Below, piece by piece: positions 51,917 to 61,627 of a stretch of 64,000 bases of DNA (position 1 is its first letter; the number at the start of each line of letters is the position of its first letter). The notes beneath the pieces were generated by a model. It searched no databases and was not told the DNA's origin. It saw only the letters and a list, made by a program, of their open reading frames with translations. Source of the stretch: CAWBJO01 sp963789175 (GTDB taxonomy: Bacteria > Pseudomonadota > Alphaproteobacteria > Rhizobiales > Aestuariivirgaceae); NCBI GenBank assembly GCA_963789175.1, contig CAWBJO010000003.1, forward strand, positions 1 to 64,000, read 5' to 3'. The position numbers and the translations under genes are program-made.

Positions 51917-53074
51917 GTGAGTGCGTATGCGTGTTCGATTGTCGCAGTGAGGGACGAGGACGGAGCTCCGCTTCTTCCCTCGCGGGTTCCTATTGGCGGC
52001 ATCGTCCAGCTGAAGCGCGAGCGCGGCAGCGCCACTCGCCCGGAAGCCATCGCCGCCTACCACGACCGGCGCAAGGTCGGATACCTGCCCCAGGAGAAGC
52101 GGTGGATCTGGGAGGCGCTGAACGACAGCCGCCACACCGTCATCGTCGTCGGCCAAGTGGCGACGACCAGCGGCGAGCTCATCGCCTTCGACGTCGAGAT
52201 CACGGTCACCGAGCGACGGCCGGCGCGCATCGCGCGAAACGCCGTCACCCGGCAGAGACGGCTCATGCGCCTCATGCCGGCCGTCGCGGCCCTCACCCTC
52301 ACGTTCGCAACGCTCGTCGCGCTGGAGCGCGTCGCCATGAAAGGCGATGCGACTTCGCCCGATTCACCATCGCGCGCGCTCGTGGAGTCCGATCAGGCTG
52401 CCGTGCCTCCCGCCTCGTCCGGGAATCCCACGTTCGGCACCGTCGCCACGGCACCACTCGTCGCGGCGCTCGAAGCGCGGCGGGCGGGGCGCGATGGACA
52501 CATCGAGCCCGACGTCATTTCCGGCAGCCTACAGTCCGAGACCGCGTTCCAGGACATGCGCGTCGGACGACGAGCGATGGGGCGGCTCGTCGAGGATGGC
52601 CCAGGCGACGACGACGCGGCAGCGAAGCCCTCCCAACCCCGCGTCGCGAACCCCCTGCCGCGGCCGCTCTCGAAGCCGACGAAGACTGCGGCAAGGTCGC
52701 TTGACATTGCAGCCAGGATCGAGGCCGCGCCCGGACCGGCCGTCGAGAGTCCCATTCGCCCGCCGTTTCCGGCCATCGCCTTTGCCCACGGCGCGGCCGG
52801 CCTCGTCACCTCAATGCCAGAGCCGCCCGCAGCATCGGAACCGGTGCCGGTAACCGCTCACCCGCCGCCCGATGCGAACGAAGAGGCGGCGCCCGCATCG
52901 CCACCCGCCGCATCGGTCATCACCGTCAAGCCGCGCGTGAAACCTATCCGCAAGACTGCCAGGCCCATCGAGGCGAAACCGAAGCCCGCCGTGAAACAGA
53001 AGAAGAAACGCAAACCGCCGCCGCTCGCCCCCGAATCGCCGAGCGGCAACGCCGCAGAAACACCGGATTGGTAA
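51917..53074 (+). CDS. HIRAN-like domain protein with one membrane span and Pro-rich tail
   Basis: 385 aa. Residues about 18-90 resemble a HIRAN domain (IGGIVQLKRERG, EAIAAYHDRRKVGYLPQ), a module normally found in DNA-damage helicases. One hydrophobic helix (about 117-138, LMPAVAALTLTFATLVALE) is followed by ~245 residues of Ala/Pro-rich, presumably disordered sequence ending in a basic cluster (KQKKKRKPPP). The start is GTG at 51917 with a weak ribosome site. Function unknown; the domain order would place HIRAN in the cytosol and the tail outside. Confidence 0.65.
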   Translation: MSAYACSIVAVRDEDGAPLLPSRVPIGGIVQLKRERGSATRPEAIAAYHDRRKVGYLPQEKRWIWEALNDSRHTVIVVGQVATTSGELIAFDVEITVTERRPARIARNAVTRQRRLMRLMPAVAALTLTFATLVALERVAMKGDATSPDSPSRALVESDQAAVPPASSGNPTFGTVATAPLVAALEARRAGRDGHIEPDVISGSLQSETAFQDMRVGRRAMGRLVEDGPGDDDAAAKPSQPRVANPLPRPLSKPTKTAARSLDIAARIEAAPGPAVESPIRPPFPAIAFAHGAAGLVTSMPEPPAASEPVPVTAHPPPDANEEAAPASPPAASVITVKPRVKPIRKTARPIEAKPKPAVKQKKKRKPPPLAPESPSGNAAETPDW

Positions 53075-53166
53075 GGCGCAGGCGCGGCGGCGGCAAAACA
53101 GGGCTTGCGTTTCCGCGAGGCGGCCACGATCCTCGCACCGGTTCATCCAGCTCGATCGAGGAAGAC

Positions 53167-54153
53167 ATGAAGGTCGTCATCACCGGAGGCACCGGGTTCA
53201 TCGGCGTCACGCTCGCCCGGCGGCTGCTCGCCATCGGAAAGCTGACGGCGCCCGATGGCAGGCCGGCACCTATCGAGGAGATCGTTCTCTTCGACATGAC
53301 CGTGCCGGACGACAAGCCGCGCGACTTGGACGGCAGAGTGCGCATGGCGAAAGGCGAGATCTCCGACGGCGCGACCGTGCGGGCGCTGATCGACCGGCCA
53401 GATACCAGCGTGTTCCACCTCGCTTCGGTGGTTAGCGGCGGCGGCGAACAGGATTTCGACCTTGCCATGCGCGTGAACCTGACCGGCAACCTGAACGTCC
53501 TCGAAGCGGCGCGGGCGCTCGGCTCGCGGCCGCGGGTGGTCTTCGCAAGCTCGATCGCCGTGTTCGGAGGAACGTCGATGCCGAAAAGCGTCGGCGACGA
53601 CACGAAGCAGCTGCCGCAAACCACCTACGGCGTCACGAAGGCCATCGGCGAGCTCCTGATCAACGATTACAGCCGCAAAGGCTTCATCGACGGCCGCTCG
53701 GCGCGCCTGCCTACGGTGATCGTCAGGCCCGGCAAACCCAACAAGGCCGCATCGAGCTTCGTCAGCGGCGTGTTCCGCGAACCGCTCGACGGCGTCGAAT
53801 GCATCCTGCCGGTCGAGACCGACGCCATCATGCCGCTCGCCGGCTACGGCACCGTGGTCGAGGGGTTCATCCGGCTGCACGAGGTGGAAGCACGCGACCT
53901 CGGCGAGGACCGGGCGGTGAACTTCCCGTCGCTGGCGGTGAGCGTCGAGGACATGATCCAGGCGCTGAAACGCGTGGCCGGCCGCAGGAAGCTCGGGCCG
54001 ATCCGGGTGGCGCCCGATCCCGCCATCGCGCGCATCGTTGCCACCTGGCCGGTCGCCTCGCATTTCGAGCGGGCCGTCGAGCTCGGCCTTCCCGTCGACC
54101 GCGATCTCGATTCGATCGTCAAGACCTACATCGAGGACTACCTGCCGGGCTGA
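53167..54153 (+). CDS. denD: NAD-dependent sugar-acid dehydrogenase, DenD-like (extended SDR)
   Basis: 328 aa extended short-chain dehydrogenase. Rossmann loop VVITGGTGFIGVTLARRLL, FASSIAVFGGTSMP, catalytic YGVTKAIGE (Tyr-x-x-x-Lys) and RLPTVIVRPGKPNKAASSF, which resemble D-erythronate dehydrogenase (DenD), an enzyme oxidising 4-carbon sugar acids at C2. The neighbouring isomerase gene strengthens this: DenD and OtnI act in sequence in tetronate catabolism. Start at 53167 follows GAGGAAG. Its 3' end overlaps the convergent isomerase gene by 16 nt. Confidence 0.78.
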   Translation: MKVVITGGTGFIGVTLARRLLAIGKLTAPDGRPAPIEEIVLFDMTVPDDKPRDLDGRVRMAKGEISDGATVRALIDRPDTSVFHLASVVSGGGEQDFDLAMRVNLTGNLNVLEAARALGSRPRVVFASSIAVFGGTSMPKSVGDDTKQLPQTTYGVTKAIGELLINDYSRKGFIDGRSARLPTVIVRPGKPNKAASSFVSGVFREPLDGVECILPVETDAIMPLAGYGTVVEGFIRLHEVEARDLGEDRAVNFPSLAVSVEDMIQALKRVAGRRKLGPIRVAPDPAIARIVATWPVASHFERAVELGLPVDRDLDSIVKTYIEDYLPG

Positions 54154-54929
54154 TGCAGCCCCCAGGGCGCACCCCAGCCGAGGCCGGCGGCGGTCGTGCC
54201 GCGAGGCCTGTACTCGCAGCCGATCCAGCCGCGATAGCCGAGCTCGTCGATGAGCGAGAAGAGGTGCGGATAGTCGACCTCCTGGGTGACGTCGGGCTCA
54301 TGGCGACCTGGCACGCCGGCAATCTGGATGTGGCGCGTGACGCCGATGACGGCGCGCAGCGTTTCGATCAGGCGGCCGCCCATCATCCCGACATGATAGA
54401 GATCGAGCTGGAGACTGACGTTCGGACGATCCACCTCGCGGACGATGGCGAGAGCGGCCTCGACGCTGGCCACCAGATAGTTGGGCATGTCCTGTGGGTT
54501 CAGCGCCTCGACGAGGACGTTGATGCCGTCGCGGGCGGCATGCTCGGCGGCCCAGCGCAGATTGGCGAGGTAGCAGCGGCGGTGGTCGCCGGAGCCGCCC
54601 GCCGCGACGCCGGAGAGAACGTGAATGTTGGGACAGGAGAGCGCGCGGGCGTATTGTAGGCTCACCGCGAAGGACGCCCTGAACTCCGCCTCGCGGCCCG
54701 GCAGGGCGGCAATGCCGCGCTCGCCGTGCTGCCAGTCGCCGGGATAGGAATTGAACAGGGCCACTTCGAGGCCCGCGGCGGTGCGGCGCGACGCGAGATC
54801 GGCGGCGGGGTGGGCATAGGGAAAGAGGCATTCGACGGCGCGGAAGCCGTGGTCGCGGGCGGCTGCGAAGCGGTCGAGGAAATCGAGCTCGCCGAAGAGC
54901 AGGCTCACATTGGCGGCAAAGCGCGGCAT
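54138..54929 (-). CDS. Hydroxypyruvate isomerase family protein (OtnI-like)
   Basis: 263 aa TIM-barrel of the xylose-isomerase-like superfamily. MPRFAANVSLLFGELDFLDR, FPYAHPAADLASR, LVEALNPQDMPNYLV (metal-binding Glu), VSLQLDLYHVGMMGG and HIQIAGVPGRHEPD are typical of Hyi/OtnI. OtnI isomerises 2-oxo-tetronate to 3-oxo-tetronate, matching a DenD product. Last gene of the long sugar operon, 7 nt after the lactonase stop. Start at 54929; the frame to 54965 overlaps the lactonase. Confidence 0.82.
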   Translation of the reverse strand: MPRFAANVSLLFGELDFLDRFAAARDHGFRAVECLFPYAHPAADLASRRTAAGLEVALFNSYPGDWQHGERGIAALPGREAEFRASFAVSLQYARALSCPNIHVLSGVAAGGSGDHRRCYLANLRWAAEHAARDGINVLVEALNPQDMPNYLVASVEAALAIVREVDRPNVSLQLDLYHVGMMGGRLIETLRAVIGVTRHIQIAGVPGRHEPDVTQEVDYPHLFSLIDELGYRGWIGCEYRPRGTTAAGLGWGAPWGLHQPGR

Positions 54930-54936
54930 GGTGCGG

Positions 54937-56904
54937 TCACCGGGCGGCGATCCGCAGGACGGCATAGGGCTGAAGATCGAGCGTGGAAACCCGCTTCACA
55001 GCCTTGCCGCCACGGCGGAGATACTGCGGGTCTCGGCTCGCCGTCGCGAAGGATCCGGCATCGAGGACAGCGATGGACGCTGCGCCGTCGAATCCCTTGA
55101 CCTTCACACGGCGGGCCTCGCCCGTGAGATTGGCAAGCCAAAGTTCCGGGCCCGAAGGGCCTCGAAATGCGAGACCGGCCACGGCCTGCGGCTCCGACAC
55201 CTTCGCCTCGATGCGCTTTCCGCCAGACGCGGGCGCGATGCCGGCGAGGACGTGATAGACCGGGTAGAGCGCACCGGCCTTCAGGGTGTCGTAGTAGGGA
55301 GCCGCGAGCCGGGAGCCGGCATGGATCATTCCGGTCGGTCCCGTCGCCGACCCCAGGGCGATAGCGTCGACGCCGGTCGGGGCCAGCATGGCGAGATAGC
55401 CGAGCGTCCAGGCGGCGCCGTAGATGCCGCGCTGGCGCGGATCCATGTTCGAAAGACAGACGCGGCCGTTGCCGGAATTGTCCGTCAGGCCGGCGCCATA
55501 CGGATTGAGGCGGGCGGGAATCCCACTCGGCCCGATCCGATAGGGCCTGCCGCCGCCGAATGCCTTCACCGAGCGCACGACATAGGGGAGCGCCTCGAGC
55601 GTCTCCATGACGGATATGTCGTCGGCGGCATGGACGATCGGGCAGGTCGTGTGGGTGATGAAGTCGATGCCATCGACCGGCGGCCGCTTGCGATTGAGCT
55701 CGGTGAAGAAGGATAGCATGCCGCCGCCCACCTTCGCTCCCGGAAACGCCTTGCGGGCCGCGGCGTGGATGTCCTTCTGGGCGGGCGCATCGCCGCCTTC
55801 GCTTCCCGGCAGAACCGCCTTCAGATCGATGGCGGGCGACACGAGGACGGATTCGGGACGAAGGCCCGACTCCGCGACCGCCGCGGCGAGGGACGCGAGC
55901 TCGCGCGCCGGCGCCGCCTTGCCGGGAACGACGACTTCGAGCGCGATCTCGGCACCGGTGAGATCGCGCAGTTCGCGAATCCCGTCGACCGACCGGCGCA
56001 GGTCGGAGCCTGCCGCATCGAGCGTGCAGATCAGGCGACGAACGCCTGCCGCCTTGATGAGCGCAGCATGGGCGAGCGCCGTCGACATGTCCGCCTCGCC
56101 GACGGCGGCGGCAAGGAGCGGCATGGCGCCGGCTGGGCGGCCGAGCGCGACCTCGACGGGCTTCGACCGACCTTCCGCCCGCGGCCGCGGCAGCTTGCCC
56201 GAGAACGACAAGGTGACCGACTGGGTGACGGGCTTGCCCTTCGGCAGGACATAGGGCCAGGGAAGCGCAAGGGGCCTGACATAGGTCTTGAAGGACGCAT
56301 CGGTCCAGTTGCGGTGATCCTCCGTCTCGAAGGCATCGCCTTCCATCCGGCAGGTGGCGAAGATGCCGGGCGCCACCTTGTGACGCAGGGCGCGAATATC
56401 GAAGAACGGCTGGACGGGATCGATCAGGGCCGGAAATTTCGACTTGAGGCGCTTGCCGCCGACGTTCTCGATCTCCACGGCCGAGCCCGCCACGCCTTTC
56501 AGCGGATGCAGCACGACGAAGCCGGTGCGATTGGTTCGGAAGTCGGTTTCCGGCGTGGCGACAGCGCTGAACGCTATCCGACCATCGGCGGTGGCGACGA
56601 TCTCGGCGCGATAGGCGAGGGCCTGCTTGGCGTCGCTGCAGCGGGCGTCGTAGGTGATCGCGAATCCCTTGGCGCTCCTCCTGACCTTCTCGTTGGAAAT
56701 CCGCGGCGTGTAGGTGCCCCAGTTCTCGTCGCGGACGAGGAAGGCGATGGCGCGCACCACCTCGATACCGCTGAGCCTGATGTAGCGCAGGGCGCCGTTG
56801 TCGAACATCACCGAGACGGGACCGGCGCGAAGCTCGCGCGGCCGGCTGTCGGGAACGTCGGTTCCGAAGAGCTTGATGGCGCGCGTCGGCTGCTTCCCCG
56901 GCAT
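54937..56904 (-). CDS. apnL: Probable D-apionate lactonase
   Basis: 655 aa, presumably cytosolic. Family-like features: VMFDNGALRYIRLSGIEVVR with the following AFLVRDENWGTYTP near the N terminus, a central barrel (about 270-500, AHAALIKAAGVRRLICTLDA, VDGIDFITHTTCPIVHAADD) and a C-terminal beta domain. I match it from memory to ApnL, which opens D-apionolactone to D-apionate in apiose catabolism. The ABC sugar importer just upstream fits, but the later apionate enzymes (ApnO, OiaK/OiaC/OiaT) are not recognisable here. Start at 56904, after AGAGGAAG, preferred to 56937, which has no ribosome site. Confidence 0.7.
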   Translation of the reverse strand: MPGKQPTRAIKLFGTDVPDSRPRELRAGPVSVMFDNGALRYIRLSGIEVVRAIAFLVRDENWGTYTPRISNEKVRRSAKGFAITYDARCSDAKQALAYRAEIVATADGRIAFSAVATPETDFRTNRTGFVVLHPLKGVAGSAVEIENVGGKRLKSKFPALIDPVQPFFDIRALRHKVAPGIFATCRMEGDAFETEDHRNWTDASFKTYVRPLALPWPYVLPKGKPVTQSVTLSFSGKLPRPRAEGRSKPVEVALGRPAGAMPLLAAAVGEADMSTALAHAALIKAAGVRRLICTLDAAGSDLRRSVDGIRELRDLTGAEIALEVVVPGKAAPARELASLAAAVAESGLRPESVLVSPAIDLKAVLPGSEGGDAPAQKDIHAAARKAFPGAKVGGGMLSFFTELNRKRPPVDGIDFITHTTCPIVHAADDISVMETLEALPYVVRSVKAFGGGRPYRIGPSGIPARLNPYGAGLTDNSGNGRVCLSNMDPRQRGIYGAAWTLGYLAMLAPTGVDAIALGSATGPTGMIHAGSRLAAPYYDTLKAGALYPVYHVLAGIAPASGGKRIEAKVSEPQAVAGLAFRGPSGPELWLANLTGEARRVKVKGFDGAASIAVLDAGSFATASRDPQYLRRGGKAVKRVSTLDLQPYAVLRIAAR

Positions 56905-56937
56905 GTCTCGCTTCCTCTTCCGGACGGGCTTTCCCAT

Positions 56938-58035
56938 TCAGACGACCCGATTGGACTGCGGATCGATCAGGATGGCCCGGCTCATGTCGAAATCGACCTC
57001 GATGCTGTCGCCCGGCTTCGGCACGTCATGGGCGTCGAGCTCGGCAACGACACGGACACCGCTCAGGATGAAGGTGATGTAGACGCGCGAGCCGGTGGGC
57101 TGAACGATCTCCACCTTGACGGGAAGGCGCGAATGACCGGTGCGCGCCGCAGCGCCGGCAGCGCGGGTGATGGATTGCGGCCGGATGCCGAGAAGAACGT
57201 CGCGGCCACCCTTCGGAACGTCGCCGGCGAAACCGGCCGGTACGGGAACGCGCGGGCCTTCGCCGAGCTTGAGCTCGGCATGGGAACGGGTTCCGGTCAG
57301 GCGGGCAGGAATGAAGTTCATCTGCGGGGAGCCCAGGAACCCGGCGACGAAGCGGGATACCGGCCGTTCATACACTTCGAGCGGCGTCCCCACCTGCTCG
57401 ATCACGCCGTCGCGCAGAAGCACGATGCGGTCGGCGAGCGTCAGGGCCTCGATCTGGTCGTGGGTCACGTAGATCATGGTCGTGCCGAGCTCCTGGTGAA
57501 GGCGCTTGATCTCGATGCGCATCTCGTCGCGCAGCTGGGCGTCGAGATTGGAGAGCGGCTCGTCGAAAAGGAAGATCTGGGGATTGCGGACGATGGCGCG
57601 CCCGATGGCGACCCGCTGGCGCTGGCCGCCGGAAAGCTGGCGCGGATAGCGGTTGAGCAAGGGCTCGATGCCAAGCATCTTCGCCGTGGAGCGCACGCGC
57701 TTGTCGATCTCGGCAGCGGGAAACTTGCGGGCCTTCAACCCGAAGCCGATGTTCATGGCCGCCGTCATGTGCGGATAGAGGGCGTAGTCCTGGAAGACCA
57801 TGGCGACATCGCGGTCGCGCGGCCGCATGTCGTTCACGACCTTGCCGCCGATCGCGATGGTGCCGCCGGTGATGTCCTCGAGCCCGGCGATGGAGCGCAG
57901 AAGCGTGCTCTTGCCGCATCCCGAGGGACCGAGAAGGACGGTGAACTCCCCGTCGGCGATCGATAGATCGATACCCTGCAGTGCGTTCACGGCCCCGTAG
58001 CGCTTTTCGAGCCCGGTGATCTTCACGTCAGCCAT
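56938..58035 (-). CDS. ABC sugar importer ATPase (UgpC/MalK type)
   Basis: 365 aa CUT1-type ATPase. Walker A LLGPSGCGKSTLLRS, Q-loop MVFQDYALYPHM, signature RQLSGGQRQRVAIGRA, Walker B IFLFDEPLSNLDA, H-loop YVTHD, and a C-terminal OB-type regulatory domain from about 235 (GIRPQSITRA). It powers the permease pair encoded immediately upstream. Stop and the nominal lactonase frame abut directly. Confidence 0.94.
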   Translation of the reverse strand: MADVKITGLEKRYGAVNALQGIDLSIADGEFTVLLGPSGCGKSTLLRSIAGLEDITGGTIAIGGKVVNDMRPRDRDVAMVFQDYALYPHMTAAMNIGFGLKARKFPAAEIDKRVRSTAKMLGIEPLLNRYPRQLSGGQRQRVAIGRAIVRNPQIFLFDEPLSNLDAQLRDEMRIEIKRLHQELGTTMIYVTHDQIEALTLADRIVLLRDGVIEQVGTPLEVYERPVSRFVAGFLGSPQMNFIPARLTGTRSHAELKLGEGPRVPVPAGFAGDVPKGGRDVLLGIRPQSITRAAGAAARTGHSRLPVKVEIVQPTGSRVYITFILSGVRVVAELDAHDVPKPGDSIEVDFDMSRAILIDPQSNRVV

Positions 58036-58053
58036 CGATGCCCGCCCCGCTCG

Positions 58054-58890
58054 TCATCCTCTAACCGCTCCCAGGGTCAGGCCGCGCACGAGATGGCGCT
58101 GGACCAGGGTTCCAAGTGCAATCGACGGAACCAGCGAGACCACCGAGAGCGCGCTCGATTCGCCGTAGAGCGCGCCCTGAAAGCCGGTGAAGGCGCGGAA
58201 CACCGTCGGGAGAGTGAAGGCATTGCGGCTGGTGAGCAGAAGAGCGAAGAAGAATTCGGTCCAGCACGCAATGAAGGCGAAGACCGCGGCGGCGACGATG
58301 CCCGGCGCGGAGAGTGGAATAGCGATGCGCCAGAGCGCCTGCCAACGGGTGCACCCGTCGACCATGGCTGCGTCCTCGAGCGAGCGCGGCAGCTGCCGGA
58401 AATAGGTGTACATCATCCACACGGTCACCGGCAGCGTGATGACCGTATAGGCGAGGATGAGGCCGATGTGCGTATCGGCAAGGCCGATGCCGCGATAGAT
58501 GAGGAAGATCGGCAGGATGACGGCGATCGGCGGCAGGAACCTCTGGGACAGGACCCAGAACGACAGATGCTGGCCGCCGGTCCGGAAGCGCGCCAGGCTG
58601 TAGGCCATGAGCGTGCCGAACAGCACCGACAGCAAGGTCGCGGCGGTCGAGATGATCAGGCTGTTGACGATGCCGCGCAGGCCGCGATAGGCGAAGAGCG
58701 CGGCGGTGTAGTGCACGAGGGTCGGCTTGGAGGGGAACCAGACGGGCGGCACGGTGAGGTAGTCGTCGCTCGGCTTGATGGACGTCATCGCCATCCAATA
58801 GAGCGGCGCAAGCAGGAAGATCAGGAACAGCGTGACGAAGAGGATGCGCCCGATCGGAATGCGCAAAGCGCGGCGCGTCGTGGCGGCCAT
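58054..58890 (-). CDS. ABC sugar importer permease 2 (MalG type)
   Basis: 278 aa, six membrane helices, with the EAA loop recognisable as LPRSLEDAAMVDGCTRWQAL and the second-permease N terminus FVTLFLIFLLAPLYWMAMTS. Start ATG at 58890 overlaps the upstream permease stop by one base (TGATG). Longer frames on this strand are shadows of permease 1. Confidence 0.93.
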   Translation of the reverse strand: MAATTRRALRIPIGRILFVTLFLIFLLAPLYWMAMTSIKPSDDYLTVPPVWFPSKPTLVHYTAALFAYRGLRGIVNSLIISTAATLLSVLFGTLMAYSLARFRTGGQHLSFWVLSQRFLPPIAVILPIFLIYRGIGLADTHIGLILAYTVITLPVTVWMMYTYFRQLPRSLEDAAMVDGCTRWQALWRIAIPLSAPGIVAAAVFAFIACWTEFFFALLLTSRNAFTLPTVFRAFTGFQGALYGESSALSVVSLVPSIALGTLVQRHLVRGLTLGAVRG

Positions 58891-59819
58891 CACACCGGCT
58901 CCTCGCGCAGCAGTCGGCGCACCAGGAAGGCAATGAGGACGGTGGTGAGGATCAGGATGATCCACGCTCCCGCCGTCGCCTCGCCCAGGTGGAACTGGGT
59001 GAAGCCCAGGGTGTAGAGATAGAAGGCGCTGGTGTAGGTGTTGGTGCCGGGGCCGCCGCCGGTGATGATGAAGATGGTGTCGAAGAGCTTGATCGCATCG
59101 AGGAGCCTGAAGGTGATGGCGAGAAGCATCATCGGGGCGAGCAGCGGCACGGTGATCGTCCAGAAGGCCTGCCAACCGTCGACGCCGTCGAGCTCGGCCG
59201 CCTCGTAGAGGTTGGGCGGAATGGCCGTGAGCCCGGCGAGCAGGATGACGAACATGAACGGAGTCCATTGCCAGACGTCGGCAAGGATGATGGCGATATA
59301 GTTCCACGGAGATTGGGTGAGCCAGCCGATCCTCACGTCGTAGCCGAGAAGCTGGCTCAGGAGCCAGTTGGTCGGGCCGAAGGGCTGCTGCAGCAGCAGG
59401 GCCCAGGCCTGGCCGACCACGACCGGGCATATGAACAGCGGAATGATGATGATGGACAGGATGAGGCCGCGCCCGCGGAACGTCTTGGTCATGGAAAGCG
59501 CCAAGCCGAGCCCCAGGACGAACTCGATGCTTACGTTGATGGTGGAGAACACGATGGTCAGCCACAGCGACCTGATCGCGACGGGATCGGTGACGACGCG
59601 CTCGAAATTCCGCAAGCCCACGAATGCGTGGCCGGGCACCTGGAAGTCGTAGTTGACGAAGAGAACCCAGATCGAGAACAGCAGCGGATATACGGAGAGG
59701 GCGAGAATCAGCAGCACGGCGGGAGCGACCAGCAGCCATTTGAAATGACGATCGCTCCAGATGGACAGCCGCTCGAGCCGCGACGCCCTCCCAGGCAGTG
59801 CCAGACTATCCGCAGTCAT
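58890..59819 (-). CDS. ABC sugar importer permease 1 (MalF type)
   Basis: 309 aa, six membrane helices; EAA loop IPPNLYEAAELDGVDGWQAF and the conserved FDTIFIITGGGPGTNT identify a CUT1 sugar permease. It begins 82 nt after the binding-protein stop and is coupled to permease 2. Confidence 0.94.
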   Translation of the reverse strand: MTADSLALPGRASRLERLSIWSDRHFKWLLVAPAVLLILALSVYPLLFSIWVLFVNYDFQVPGHAFVGLRNFERVVTDPVAIRSLWLTIVFSTINVSIEFVLGLGLALSMTKTFRGRGLILSIIIIPLFICPVVVGQAWALLLQQPFGPTNWLLSQLLGYDVRIGWLTQSPWNYIAIILADVWQWTPFMFVILLAGLTAIPPNLYEAAELDGVDGWQAFWTITVPLLAPMMLLAITFRLLDAIKLFDTIFIITGGGPGTNTYTSAFYLYTLGFTQFHLGEATAGAWIILILTTVLIAFLVRRLLREEPV

Positions 59820-59901
59820 CGGAGACGCATCTCGAGGCCTTCACCAGCAAGCCGCCCTTCCCGCCGGATGTCGACGGGAAGGGATGGTCGTTCGCGGACG
59901 C

Positions 59902-61560
59902 TCAGTCGAGCTTCACCGCCAAGCCGAGCTTTTCGACGGTGTTGTCGGCGAAGGAGCCCGGGAGCTTCTTGAACTCCTCGTAGTAGGCCTTCTGGGAGTC
60001 GACGCCGAGGCGGTCGGTGGTCTGATCCCATTCGGCCGCCGCCGTCTCGAGCGAGGCTTTCGGGTCGGCACCTGCCCACACCGCCGAGCACATGCGGTCG
60101 ATGCTGATGAAGTAATCCTGGGCACCAGGCATGATCGGGTCGAGAAGGCCGACATTGGCGGAGTTGTTGAGATTGTGCAGATACTCCTTCGCAGTCGGGA
60201 AGAGCGCGGCATAGAGATCCGACTTGAAGTGCGACAGGCGATAGGGATCGCGCAGCGCATAGGGGAGCATGCAGCGCGCCAGCGACACGGGCGGCGAACA
60301 GGCCCACTGCATGAAGAGGTATGCAGCTTCCGGATTGGCGGAATCGGCGGAGAGCGCCTTGTTGTAGCCCGTGGCATGCTCCGGATTGCCGGGGACGACC
60401 GCATAGCCGACCTTGTCGGCGATCGTCGACTGGGGAACGAAGTTGATCGCCTTGTCGCTCTGCGAGTAGCCGGCAGTCATGCGTCCGGTCGGCGGCCAGG
60501 AGTAGATCATGGCGACCTTGCCCTGGAGCCATGCCGCCCACAGCGACACCGCGCCCATCTCGTTGTTGCCCGGGATCGATGCGGCGTTCGAGGCGAGCAT
60601 GTTGATCAGCGCCTTGACACCGGCATCGGTGGCAATCTGAGCCTTCATGTTGTCGTCGAAGAATTTGCCGCCGTTCGCCCTGAACTGCTGCAGGAAGTCG
60701 AACTGATTTCCCGGGTCTCCGGCCTTGCGGAAATGACCCGCGCCATAGACGTTGGGGGCCATTTGGTCGGTGATGAACTGCGCCGTCTGGGCGTAGTCCT
60801 CCCAAGTCTTCGGCACCTCGAGCGCCTTGCCGAACTTCGCCTGGTAGGCCTCCTTCAACTTCGGATCCTCGAAGATGTCCTTGCGATAGTAGAGGGCAAA
60901 GATGTCGCCATCGTCGAAGAAACCCCAGATCTTCCCCTTGTAAGTCGGCAGCGCCTTGTAAAGAGGATGATAGTCATTGAGGTCATCCATGTTCATGTAC
61001 TTGGCGATGTAATCGTCAAGCGGGGCGATCACGCCGCCGTCAGCCATCGAGGGCGTCCAGGCGGGCGAGATGTCGAGAATGTCATAGGCTCCGGACCCAG
61101 CGATGTGCTCTGCCACCGCCTTCGAGTACTGGTCGGGGTTCGACAGCTCCACAACGTTCGACTTGATGCCGGTGAGCTGTTCCCACACCGGGCCGGAATA
61201 GTTGCGGGGATCGAGCGCCTGCAGTCCGACTTCGTAGGTCATGGACAGCGTGACGCCCGAATACTGCTTGGCCGCCTGCACGGCGCGGTAGGCGGAGCCT
61301 TCGGCGGGTCCTTCCATCGAGGCCTTCATGGCGGCGAGCTGGGCCTGGCCAAGCGGCGTCGACGGGTCGGCAAGCTCGGCAGCCGCCTGGGCGAGAGCCC
61401 GCTCGGTGAACTCCGGCAGGAGCGCGCCGCCGATGGTGAGCATGCCGGTCAGCAGGCCGAAGCGCTTGATGAAATCACGGCGGGTCGGCTCGCCGCGCAG
61501 CCATGCGTCCACTTCGGCCGACAATCCGGCTTCGAAATCGCGCCTTTCACGTTCGTTCAT
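59902..61560 (-). CDS. ABC sugar importer substrate-binding protein (Tat-exported)
   Basis: 552 aa extracellular solute-binding protein family 1. The N terminus has a twin-arginine motif (TRRDFIKRFGLLTGML) ~35 residues in and an AQA cleavage region, so it is probably exported folded. The mature lobe shows YDILDISPAWTPSMADGGVI and YSWPPTGRMTAGYSQSD. At ~550 aa it is larger than most sugar-binding proteins, resembling the long oligosaccharide/polyol class. Start at 61560, GGGAGGAAT 7 nt upstream. Confidence 0.92.
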   Translation of the reverse strand: MNERERRDFEAGLSAEVDAWLRGEPTRRDFIKRFGLLTGMLTIGGALLPEFTERALAQAAAELADPSTPLGQAQLAAMKASMEGPAEGSAYRAVQAAKQYSGVTLSMTYEVGLQALDPRNYSGPVWEQLTGIKSNVVELSNPDQYSKAVAEHIAGSGAYDILDISPAWTPSMADGGVIAPLDDYIAKYMNMDDLNDYHPLYKALPTYKGKIWGFFDDGDIFALYYRKDIFEDPKLKEAYQAKFGKALEVPKTWEDYAQTAQFITDQMAPNVYGAGHFRKAGDPGNQFDFLQQFRANGGKFFDDNMKAQIATDAGVKALINMLASNAASIPGNNEMGAVSLWAAWLQGKVAMIYSWPPTGRMTAGYSQSDKAINFVPQSTIADKVGYAVVPGNPEHATGYNKALSADSANPEAAYLFMQWACSPPVSLARCMLPYALRDPYRLSHFKSDLYAALFPTAKEYLHNLNNSANVGLLDPIMPGAQDYFISIDRMCSAVWAGADPKASLETAAAEWDQTTDRLGVDSQKAYYEEFKKLPGSFADNTVEKLGLAVKLD

Positions 61561-61627
61561 TGTATTCCTCCCTAGGTTTTCATTTTTCACTTCTTCACGG
61601 CCATCATAATCCCATTTTCACGGTTTC

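Noticed and set aside
59761..61575. A 604-codon plus-strand frame opposite the sugar-binding protein gene
   Set aside because: Antisense shadow of a well-supported ABC binding protein with a good start and ribosome site.
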